From Streptomyces akebiae (GTDB lineage Bacteria; Actinomycetota; Actinomycetes; Streptomycetales; Streptomycetaceae), in assembly GCF_019599145.1 (NCBI RefSeq), contig NZ_CP080647.1, forward strand, positions 6,696,001 to 6,760,000: 64,000 bases of DNA, in the 5' to 3' direction. How positions within the stretch are numbered: position 1 is the first letter of the stretch; every line of letters starts with the position of its first letter. A program made the translations under genes and the position numbers. Of the stretch, positions 34,742 through 41,559 are shown one piece after another. A model generated the notes under the pieces. That model did not search any database and was not told the origin of the DNA. It worked only from the letters and a program-made list of their open reading frames with translations.

Positions 34742-34780
34742 CGGGTCACTGGTGGTGCTGCGTAGCGGGTCACTGGTGGT
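34742..34780. repeat. 24-bp spaced direct repeat at the ssuB end
   Basis: CGGGTCACTGGTGGT occurs at 34742-34756 and 34766-34780, 24 bp apart. It looks like a tandem duplication of the last codons and stop of ssuB. Confidence 0.7.
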
Positions 34781-35516
34781 CCTCCGTCACCCCGAGCGCG
34801 GCCAGCAGCCGCTCGCGGTACTCGCCCAGCAGGGGATCCCGGTACGAGCGCGGGTGCGGGCGGTCGATGGTCAGGTCGAGGCCGATACGGCCCTGTTCGA
34901 GCACGAGGACCCGGTCGGCGAGCACGATCGCCTCGTCCACGTCATGGGTGACGAGCAGGACGGACGGCCGGTGGCGCTCCCACAGCTGCCTGAGCAGGGT
35001 GTGCATCCTGATCCGGGTGAGCGCGTCGAGCGCGCCGAACGGCTCGTCGGCGAGCAGCAGTTCGGGTTCGCGGACCAGGGAGCGGGCCAGCGCCGCGCGC
35101 TGGGCCTCACCGCCGGACAGCTCGTTCGGCCAGGCGCGCTCGCGGCCCTTGAGGCCCACCTCGGCGAGGGCCTCACGGCCCTTGCCGGCGGCCTCCCTGC
35201 CCTCGGTGCCCAGCAGTACGTTGTCGAGGACCCGGCGCCAGGGCAGCAGCCGGGAGTCCTGGAAGACGACGGACACCCTGGCCGGCGCGGTCAGCCGGCC
35301 GCTGCCCGCCACCTCGTGGTCGAGCCCGGCGACCGCACGCAGCAGCGTGCTCTTGCCGGAGCCGCTGTGCCCGAGCAGAGCGACGAACTGCCCGGCGGGG
35401 ATGTCGAGGTCGACCCCGTCGAGGACCTTGCGCCCGTCGAACGACCTGGTCAGATCCCGGAGTTGGACGGCGGGCCGGGTGGCGGTGGTGGTCAGCTGCT
35501 CAGTGTGCGTCGCCAT
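34770..35516 (-). CDS. ssuB: Sulfonate/taurine ABC transporter ATP-binding protein
   Basis: A 248-residue import ATPase. Walker A is GHSGSGKST near residue 48, the Q-loop VVFQDSRLLPWRRVLDNV is typical of SsuB/TauB, the signature is LSGGEAQR, Walker B LLADEPFGALD, and the switch His VTHDVDEA. Its first 25 bases overlap ssuC and its end overlaps a possible monooxygenase start, showing tight coupling. It powers uptake by SsuC of sulfonates bound by SsuA. Sulfonate specificity is inferred from the operon. Confidence 0.92.
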   Translation of the reverse strand: MATHTEQLTTTATRPAVQLRDLTRSFDGRKVLDGVDLDIPAGQFVALLGHSGSGKSTLLRAVAGLDHEVAGSGRLTAPARVSVVFQDSRLLPWRRVLDNVLLGTEGREAAGKGREALAEVGLKGRERAWPNELSGGEAQRAALARSLVREPELLLADEPFGALDALTRIRMHTLLRQLWERHRPSVLLVTHDVDEAIVLADRVLVLEQGRIGLDLTIDRPHPRSYRDPLLGEYRERLLAALGVTEDHQ

Positions 35517-36472
35517 GACAGCACCCTCCGTTCGATGAGACGGACCGCGCTGTCGGAGACCAGACCGAAGATCCCGTAGACCGCCAGGCCGACGAGGATG
35601 ACGTCGCTCTGGCCGTAGTTCTGGGCCTGGAACATCATGTAGCCGAGTCCACTGGTGGCGTTGATCTGCTCCAGGACGACCAGGCCCAGCCAGGAGCCGG
35701 TCACCCCGAGCCGTAGGCCCACGAAGAAGCCGGGCAGCGCGCCGGGAACGACGATCTGCCGGACGAACCGGAACCGTGACAGGCCCTGCACCTCGGCGAG
35801 TTCGACGAAACGACTGTCGATGCCGGCCAGCGCGGCATGGGTGTTGAGGTAGATCGGGATGTAGACGACGATGGCGATGATCGCGATCTTGAAGGTCTCG
35901 CCGATGCCCAGCCAGAGGATGAACAGCGGGATCAGACCCAGCGTCGGGATCGCCCGGTTGAGCTGCACGGTCCCGTCGATCAGCGCCTCGCCGGTGCGGC
36001 TGAGCCCGGAGACCAGGGCGAGCGCGACACCGGCGGTCAGCCCGATCGCGAACCCGGACCCGGCCCGCTGCAACGAGGTCACGATGTCCGTCGTCAACGT
36101 CCCGTCGGTCCACAGACGGACCCCGGTCTCCAGCACGGTCCAGGGCGCCGGTATCGCCGCCGGATCGAGCTGACCGGCAGCGGAGGCGACGGCCCAGAGG
36201 GCGAGGACCAGCGCCGGCCCGACCAGCCGGGAGGCGGGCAGTCGCCTGCCGGGGGAGAGACGGCGGCGCCTGCGGACCTGACCGGTCTCGTCCACGGCCG
36301 CGAGGGCGCGGGACGAGGCGGCGTCGGACGCGTCGGCGCCGGACCGGGACGTGCCGGGGGCGGCCGTGTCGGTCACGCTGCTCGCTTCTGCCGTGTCGGT
36401 CACGGTGCTCGCCTCGGCGGCGTCGGCGCTGTTCGCGCCCGCGGGGGCGGCACCCGTGGTCACGGCGCTCAC
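35492..36472 (-). CDS. ssuC: Sulfonate ABC transporter permease
   Basis: A 326-residue permease. An unusual N-terminal 60 residues are rich in Ala, Ser, Thr and Asp with repeated VTDTAEASSVTD-type words. Six helices follow, beginning LVGPALVLALWAVASAAG, with the BPD_transp_1 loop ELAEVQGLSRFRFVRQIVVPGALPG carrying the EAA motif. GTG at 36472 overlaps the ssuA stop (GTGA). Together with SsuB it forms the channel. The 60-residue extension is longer than in most SsuC proteins. Confidence 0.92.
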   Translation of the reverse strand: MSAVTTGAAPAGANSADAAEASTVTDTAEASSVTDTAAPGTSRSGADASDAASSRALAAVDETGQVRRRRRLSPGRRLPASRLVGPALVLALWAVASAAGQLDPAAIPAPWTVLETGVRLWTDGTLTTDIVTSLQRAGSGFAIGLTAGVALALVSGLSRTGEALIDGTVQLNRAIPTLGLIPLFILWLGIGETFKIAIIAIVVYIPIYLNTHAALAGIDSRFVELAEVQGLSRFRFVRQIVVPGALPGFFVGLRLGVTGSWLGLVVLEQINATSGLGYMMFQAQNYGQSDVILVGLAVYGIFGLVSDSAVRLIERRVLSWRRTLSS

Positions 36473-37533
36473 TTCCGGTACTCCGCGGTCACGGCCTTCG
36501 CGGCGATCCCCTCGAACCGCCGGTCGAAGAGCGTGCCGACGTCGAACTTCTTCACGAAGCCGCCCTCCGCCAGCAGATCGGCGGTCTCCTGCTCCCATGC
36601 GATCGCCTCGTCCCAACTCGGCGGGAAGAGCGGTTTGTTGGCCAGCTCGCTGATCGACTGGGCCTGGGCGGGTGTCAGGTTCTGGGTCTTCACGTAGAAC
36701 TCCTCGTTCCAGTTGTCCGGGTTCTCGTACTGCCAGACCGCGCCCTTCGCCCAGTAGGGGATGTACGCGGCGACGGCGGCCGCCTTCGCGGAGTCGCCCA
36801 GCACGGAGGCCGGTGCCCACAGCAGGTTGAGCAGGTCCACCACGTCGGTGGGGATCGTGCGGGCCCCCTTGGACCCGTACTGCTGGAGATAGGCGGGCGC
36901 CTGCTGGTTGGCGAGCGGCGCGACATCCACCTGGCCCGACTGGAGGGCGGTCAGGAACTGGTTGCTGGTCAGCGGGACCAACTCGGCGTCGTCGTAGGCG
37001 AGGCCCGCCTCCTTCAACGCCCGCAGGAGGACGACGCCCTGCGCCTGCCCCTGGGAGAAGGCGAGCTTCCTGCCCCGGAAATCCTTGACCGTGGTGATGT
37101 CGCTGCCGGGTTTGGTGGCGAAGAGATAGTTCGGCTTCCGGGTGATGTTGATGGCGACGATCTTCGCGTCGTACCCCTGGTAGTGCGCCTGGATCGGCGG
37201 GATTCCCGCATTGTTGGCGACGTCCAGCGAACTCGACCGGAAAGCGTTGATGACATCGGGGCCGGCGCCGATGTTCGCCCAACTGCGCACCTTGAAAGGC
37301 AGATCGTCGAGTTTCGCGAGCTTGAGCTGCAACTCCTGTTGATTCTGGAACGAGGAGATCTTCAGGCTCGTACCCGGGGGAACCTTGGTGGGCAGCGGCG
37401 CGTCGGCCGCCGTACGGGCGGTCGCCGCGCTGCTGTCGGCGCAGCCGCTGAGTCCGGCCGCCGCGGCCGTGGCGCCGAGCAGAGAGGTGAGGAAGAGTCG
37501 CCGGTCGAAACCGGGCGCGGCGGAAGAAGGCAT
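36469..37533 (-). CDS. ssuA: Sulfonate/nitrate ABC substrate-binding lipoprotein
   Basis: A 354-residue NMT1/THI5-type binding protein. RRLFLTSLLGATAAAAGLSGC is a twin-arginine-like lipoprotein signal with the lipobox LSGC near residue 31. The binding domain starts at LKISSFQNQQELQLKLAKLD and includes GAGPDVINAFRSSSLDVANN. ATG at 37533; the ribosome site is weak. It captures organic sulfonates outside the membrane for SsuBC. The long leader upstream has a short Cys-rich frame and a hairpin. Confidence 0.93.
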   Translation of the reverse strand: MPSSAAPGFDRRLFLTSLLGATAAAAGLSGCADSSAATARTAADAPLPTKVPPGTSLKISSFQNQQELQLKLAKLDDLPFKVRSWANIGAGPDVINAFRSSSLDVANNAGIPPIQAHYQGYDAKIVAINITRKPNYLFATKPGSDITTVKDFRGRKLAFSQGQAQGVVLLRALKEAGLAYDDAELVPLTSNQFLTALQSGQVDVAPLANQQAPAYLQQYGSKGARTIPTDVVDLLNLLWAPASVLGDSAKAAAVAAYIPYWAKGAVWQYENPDNWNEEFYVKTQNLTPAQAQSISELANKPLFPPSWDEAIAWEQETADLLAEGGFVKKFDVGTLFDRRFEGIAAKAVTAEYRK

Positions 37534-37659
37534 GGGAGGACCCCCAGAGGTGAACGGTGGGACTGCGCATGAAAGGGCGCACGGAGAAACCGCGGAAGCG
37601 GACGGGGACAGCGGAAAGCCGCGGAAGTGAATGTCACGCAGGAGGAAGTGCCGCGTACG

Positions 37660-37682
37660 CCGGAGTGCGGTGGGCACTCCGG
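37660..37682 (-). promoter_or_regulatory. Hairpin between the leader peptide and ssuA
   Basis: CCGGAGTGC at 37660-37668 pairs with GCACTCCGG at 37674-37682 around a five-base loop, 12 bases after the leader peptide stop. It is placed where an attenuator would be. Confidence 0.5.
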
Positions 37683-37694
37683 GACGTCAACGTG

Positions 37695-37730
37695 TCAGCA
37701 ACAGAGGGTGCGACAACTCGTGAGCAGCAT
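37695..37730 (-). CDS. Candidate cysteine leader peptide MLLTSCRTLCC
   Basis: A short frame of eleven codons, ATG to TGA, encodes MLLTSCRTLCC; three of eleven residues are Cys and the last two are adjacent. It lies at the front of the ssu transcript. TTGACA at the -35 position (minus strand, 37762-37767) and GAACAT 18 bases later leave only seven bases to the ATG, so the peptide could be translated from a leaderless RNA. Cysteine-rich leader peptides are known before sulfur genes in actinomycetes; stalling at the Cys codons would signal cysteine shortage. The exact sequence is not one I recognise and translation is unproven. Confidence 0.5.
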   Translation of the reverse strand: MLLTSCRTLCC

Positions 37731-37761
37731 GAAAACGATGTTCCCGGTCTTCGGCAAGGCC

Positions 37762-37767
37762 TGTCAA
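37762..37767 (-). promoter_or_regulatory. -35 box of the ssu promoter
   Basis: TTGACA on the minus strand is a perfect -35 hexamer; GAACAT at about 37738-37743 is a weak -10 after an 18-base spacer. Confidence 0.5.
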
Positions 37768-37784
37768 CATTCGGAGTTTCTGAA

Positions 37785-39086
37785 TTAACCGGCCCCGGCC
37801 GACGTGTGCTCCAGACGCTCCACGGACCCCAGCGGATCCCGGAACAGCACGTCCAGGGCCACCGCCCCGCCCGCCGTGGCCGGCACGCGATCGGCGAAGC
37901 TCGTCGGCGCCACGGTCGCCGCCCGGCCCGCCCCGACCATCTCGTGCAGTGCGGCCAGGCAGTCCGCCCGGCCGATCACCCCGATCTCGGTGACGACCAC
38001 GGTCTCCGGGTTCAGCACGTCGAGCAGCAGGTCCACCGCCCGCCCCACCATCCGGGCCCGCTCCACCAGCAGCCGTACGGCCGTCGCGTCGCCGTCCGCC
38101 GCGGCGGCCAGCACCCGCATCGGGTTCGTCCCGTCGATGACCCCGGCCTCCCGGGCCCGCCGGCACAGGGTCCGCTCGCTCAACTCGGCCTGGAGGCAAC
38201 CGACGCGCCCGCAGTCGCAGGGCTCGGTGCCTCCGGGCAACGGCAGATGCGCGACGGACCCGGCCTGCGAGCGCGGCCCGTGGTGCACCTCGTCGTTGGT
38301 CGCGAACGCCGCGTCCACCAAGTTGCCGACGAACAGATGCAGCACACTCCGACTGCCCCGCGCCCCCCCGAACAGCTGCTCGGCTCCCACCAACGCCCGC
38401 GCGTGCCCGTCCACATGGACCGGAAGCCCGGTCCGGGCACCGAGCACGTCCCGCACCGGCACATCGCGCCAGCCCAGCAACGGATGCTCGACGACGGTGC
38501 CGGTCTCCCGGTCCACCCAGCCGCCGGCCGCGAAGCCGACGGCCAGGGCCCGGCAGCCCGGCCTCGCGTCCAGCAGGGCCCGGAGTTCGTCGGCGGCCCG
38601 CGCCAGGACCGTCCCGGGCTCGGTGGACGTGTGCGTGGACCGCCGCTCCACGAGCACCCGTCCGCGCAGATCGAGCAGAGCGACCGTCGTGAACGGGACG
38701 GCCACATGCACCCCGCCCACCACGAACCGCGAGTCGTCGAGGTCGAGGGGCACATGCGGACGCCCCGCCCCCTTGGAGCGCCGGGGAGGCTCGGCCTCAC
38801 GGACGAGACCGAGCCCGGTGAACCGGGCGCAGTAGTCGGTCACCGACGCCGGCGACAGCCCCGTCACCCGGGCGATGACGCTGCGCGCCACGGGACCGTG
38901 CTCCAGCACGGACCGCAGGACCACGCTGGCACTGGTCCGCCGCCGGTCACTGTCGGCGGCACGCGGTACGGGAGATCCGGCAGCCGCCGCGGGGGCCGAC
39001 GGGGGAGCGGCCCGAAGGGCGGCCGAAGAAGCGGGAGTTGGGGGAAGGGGAGCCTGAAGGGTGGGTGCTGTCGCGGCACGGGGCAT
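37785..39086 (-). CDS. ROK-family transcriptional regulator
   Basis: A 433-residue NagC/Mlc-type regulator. A low-complexity Ala/Pro tail (about 1-45) precedes a winged helix (TSASVVLRSVLEHGPVARSV then VTGLSPASVTDYCARFTGLG). The sugar-kinase fold follows, with the ROK zinc motif CDCGRVGCLQAELS near 305 and the DGHARALVGAE stretch. ROK regulators respond to sugars or sugar phosphates. It lies upstream of and codirectional with the sulfonate operon, 252 bp away. ATG at 39086 has GAGG nine bases upstream. Control of ssu is possible but not shown. Confidence 0.9.
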   Translation of the reverse strand: MPRAATAPTLQAPLPPTPASSAALRAAPPSAPAAAAGSPVPRAADSDRRRTSASVVLRSVLEHGPVARSVIARVTGLSPASVTDYCARFTGLGLVREAEPPRRSKGAGRPHVPLDLDDSRFVVGGVHVAVPFTTVALLDLRGRVLVERRSTHTSTEPGTVLARAADELRALLDARPGCRALAVGFAAGGWVDRETGTVVEHPLLGWRDVPVRDVLGARTGLPVHVDGHARALVGAEQLFGGARGSRSVLHLFVGNLVDAAFATNDEVHHGPRSQAGSVAHLPLPGGTEPCDCGRVGCLQAELSERTLCRRAREAGVIDGTNPMRVLAAAADGDATAVRLLVERARMVGRAVDLLLDVLNPETVVVTEIGVIGRADCLAALHEMVGAGRAATVAPTSFADRVPATAGGAVALDVLFRDPLGSVERLEHTSAGAG

Positions 39087-39546
39087 GGCGATCATCCTCG
39101 GGAACGGGTCCGACACTGCGCCTCACGGAAGGCGAGGCGTGCCGGAGCCGCCTCACCCGGGTCGGCGACAGGTGGCCGCGCCCACGCGTCGCAGATCGAC
39201 GTAGCGACGCGACGAGAAATACCGGGCCTGGGCAACCATGCGGTCGAAGCTAGCAAAACGGCCCACCGCTGCCCAGACGGCGACCGACGGGCGAGACGGC
39301 ACCTGTCCACCCCTCCGGCCCGATTGGTGAAACCCTACAGATGTGAGGCGACACCCCGTCAGGACCCAAGCCGCGCCACCTCAGTGACCGGTGTCACGCC
39401 GTACCAGGTGTAACCCACATCCTTTGTGTGAAGCCCACCAAGCCGTCGTTCCCCCCTTTGTCGAGCGCTGACGGTGTCCGGCACCTGGGGCCTGGGATAG
39501 CGTCACCGTGTCCCCGCCACCGTCACCCGTCGGAGTGAGCCCGAAC
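39087..39546. other. Divergent region between ROK gene and bioY
   Basis: No gene is seen in 460 bp. AGTGA at 39383-39387 and TCACG at 39393-39397 form a short inverted repeat similar to the BldD half-site pattern; support is weak. A GC-rich hairpin-prone stretch lies around 39108-39145. The bioY promoter should be near 39455-39520. Confidence 0.35.
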
Positions 39547-40131
39547 ATGAGCACCGCCGTCGCCACGTCAGCCCGCCCCGGCGAGGTCCTCGCCGACCGT
39601 CTGCCCCTCTCCGGCGTCCGCGCCCGCGACATCGCGCTCGTGGTGGGCGGCGCCGCGCTCACCGGGCTCGCCGCCCAGATCGCGGTGCCCGTGCCGGGCT
39701 CGCCGGTCCCGGTCACCGGCCAGACCTTCGCGGCCCTGCTCGTCGGCACCACCCTCGGCGCGGGCCGGGGTGTCGCCTCCCTCGCCCTCTACGCGCTGGT
39801 CGGCCTGCTCGGCGTGCCGTGGTTCGCGAACGGCACGTCCGGCGTCGGCGTCTCCTTCGGCTACATCCTCGGCATGATCCTGGCGGTCGCCGCCGTGGGC
39901 GCCCTGGCCCGTCGGGGCGGCGACCGCTCCACGCTGCGGATGGCCGGCACGATGCTCGTCGGCGAGGTGATCATCTACGCCGTCGGCGTCCCCTACCTCG
40001 CCGCCACCGCCGACATCAGCCTCTCCTCCGCTGTCGCGCTCGGCCTCACCCCCTTCCTGATCGGCGACGCCATCAAGGTCGTGCTCGCCATGGGGCTGCT
40101 GCCGACGGCATGGAAGCTGCTGAAGAATTGA
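39547..40131 (+). CDS. bioY: Biotin transporter BioY
   Basis: A 194-residue biotin-binding S-component of an ECF-type importer, or a stand-alone transporter. Five or six helices are present; the family pattern is clear in VPVTGQTFAALLVGTTLGAG, ASLALYALVGLLGVPWFANG and GVSFGYILGMILAVAAVGAL. ATG at 39547 with GGAG further upstream than usual. No bioM or bioN gene is adjacent. The TGA stop lies in TTGAAT exactly at the edge of a TnpB-type transposon relic, so the last codons may have been altered by the insertion. Confidence 0.93.
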   Translation: MSTAVATSARPGEVLADRLPLSGVRARDIALVVGGAALTGLAAQIAVPVPGSPVPVTGQTFAALLVGTTLGAGRGVASLALYALVGLLGVPWFANGTSGVGVSFGYILGMILAVAAVGALARRGGDRSTLRMAGTMLVGEVIIYAVGVPYLAATADISLSSAVALGLTPFLIGDAIKVVLAMGLLPTAWKLLKN

Positions 40132-40167
40132 ATCCTCCCCTCCCTGAAGGGGAAGGGGATTCCTGGC
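40131..40167 (-). mobile_element. Right end of an IS200/IS605-type element
   Basis: ATCCTCCCCTCCC and GGGGAAGGGGAT form an imperfect terminal hairpin immediately after the tnpB stop, as in IS605-family right ends. The element boundary coincides with the bioY stop codon. No left end is recognisable. Confidence 0.6.
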
Positions 40168-40563
40168 TCAGGCCGCCTCCTGGAGCAGCGCTCCAGGAGG
40201 TCTTCCGCCATCGGCACCAGCCGGGTTGAGACCAGCCCGGACGGCGATGGCGTCGTGGTCGCGGACCACCTTCTTGGCCCACTTGCGGCCGGTGTCCTCT
40301 CGCTGCCTGGCGACCTTCTTGTGCGCCTTCGCCCGCGGTTTCCTCGCCTCGTGGTAGCCCTTCGACCCGGGCTTCCCCTTCTTCGGCCTGCGGCGGGCCG
40401 TCATCCGGTCGTACCGGGTCAACTCGGCGTTGGCTTTCCTGCCGTGCCCGGAGTGGGGCAGGTCGTGCGCGTCGGACGTGGTGGTCGCGGTCTCCTTCAC
40501 GCCCCGGTCGACGCCTGCGACACCACCGAAGAGGTTCGCCGGGGCGTACTCCGACCGCGCCAC
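40168..40563 (-). pseudogene. tnpB: TnpB (IS605 OrfB) relic with internal deletion
   Basis: A 131-codon remnant. VAGVDRGVKETATTTSDAHD is the TnpB RuvC-I region with its catalytic Asp, followed by the Lys/Arg-rich KKVARQREDTGRKWAKKVVR and DHDAIAV. Then it jumps directly to RAGLNPAGADGGRPPGALLQ and EAA, the usual TnpB C-terminus. The central part with the catalytic Glu, the zinc ribbon (CxxC pairs) and the last Asp is missing, so nuclease activity is lost. The N-terminal recognition domain is also absent. The 3' end, where TnpB guide RNA normally lies, is retained. Confidence 0.85.
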
Positions 40564-40644
40564 GGCGAGCCTCTTCGGCGGTTTGGGGCCTGCGGGCGTC
40601 GGGGCCCTCGGGCCTTCCGGTGTTCCGGTGTCCGGTGTTCCGGA

Positions 40645-41388
40645 TCAGGACTCCTGCCGGGTCCGCCGCTGGTTCCACCACAGACCCGCGGCGCCGGCCG
40701 AGATGAGCGCGGCGCCCGCCATGCCCAGCGGCAGGACGCGGTCGGCGGGGCCGGTCCGGGGCAGCTCGTCCGGCTTGTCGTCCTTCCCGCCCCCGCCGCC
40801 GGGCGTGACCGGACTGTTGTCGGTGCCGAGGAGCAGCGGCGTGGCGGGCTCGTTCGGTGACTGGTTGGTCGTGCCGAACGGGACCGGGCCCTGCTGCCAG
40901 TACGTCTTGGAACCGTCGGCGTTCTGCACCGGCAGACAGATCTTGCCCTGCTCGCTCAGGTCGTACGTGGCGTCGATCGCATAGGTCTTCGACTTCCCGG
41001 CCGCCAGATCGTCGATCGCGCAAGCGAAACCGCTGTTCGCGCCGTCGGGAAGATCCCCCTCCGGAATTGCCGAACAGCCCTTGACGTTCTTGACCGTCAT
41101 GCCGTCGAAACCGACCACGAGCAATCGGATTTCCCCGCTCGCCTTGCTGCCCTCGTTCTTCACGACGCCGGTGATATCCGTTTCCCCGGACTTGTTGTCG
41201 ACTGTGATCTCCTTGGACAGCAGCGTCGAGAGCTTTACGTCTGCCGGTGCCGCGTCCATGGTCTTTCCGCCATGATTGCTCAATCCCCCCTCGTCGTCCG
41301 CCGAGGCCGTGAAGCCGAGGATCATCAGCGACGTGAACGACGCGGTGAGCAGTGATCCGGCGATGGCAGCCTTACGATGAGAACTCAT
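40645..41388 (-). CDS. LPRTG-anchored cell-surface protein
   Basis: A 247-residue sortase substrate. A signal peptide spans about residues 1-32 (AAIAGSLLTASFTSLMILGF). The external domain (about 40-190) has four Cys (KGCSAIP, GFACAIDD, KICLPV) and a beta-sandwich look. A Gly/Asp linker leads to the sorting signal LPRTG, a hydrophobic helix (VLPLGMAGAALISAGAAGLW) and the basic tail RRTRQES. ATG has GGGGGA upstream. A short TCCGGTGT tandem array (40617-40643) abuts its stop. No sortase gene is in the window. Function on the surface is unknown. Confidence 0.85.
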   Translation of the reverse strand: MSSHRKAAIAGSLLTASFTSLMILGFTASADDEGGLSNHGGKTMDAAPADVKLSTLLSKEITVDNKSGETDITGVVKNEGSKASGEIRLLVVGFDGMTVKNVKGCSAIPEGDLPDGANSGFACAIDDLAAGKSKTYAIDATYDLSEQGKICLPVQNADGSKTYWQQGPVPFGTTNQSPNEPATPLLLGTDNSPVTPGGGGGKDDKPDELPRTGPADRVLPLGMAGAALISAGAAGLWWNQRRTRQES

Positions 41389-41559
41389 GTTCCATCCCCC
41401 TTGGGTCCCCCTGGCCGTGCCTGAATTCACGGCCTATGAAGAGGTACCACAAGATTTCTCGGCATTATGCTGGGTCGGCACGAAGTGTGACCAATGCGCG
41501 ACTATGTGGTTCGGTTGTGGCGCGTGCGGTCAGTTGGGAAAGGGTTGCCGAAGGGGGGC

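Noticed and set aside
34729..34773. Earlier GTG start of the flavin monooxygenase at 34773
   Set aside because: It would overlap ssuB and use the duplicated stop region; the GTG at 34728 has a better ribosome site and begins nearer conserved sequence, though coupling keeps the earlier start possible.
39383..39397. BldD site upstream of bioY
   Set aside because: Only half-site similarity; too short to call with confidence.
40168..40563. Functional TnpB nuclease
   Set aside because: The zinc ribbon, catalytic Glu and final Asp are missing, as is the N-terminal domain.
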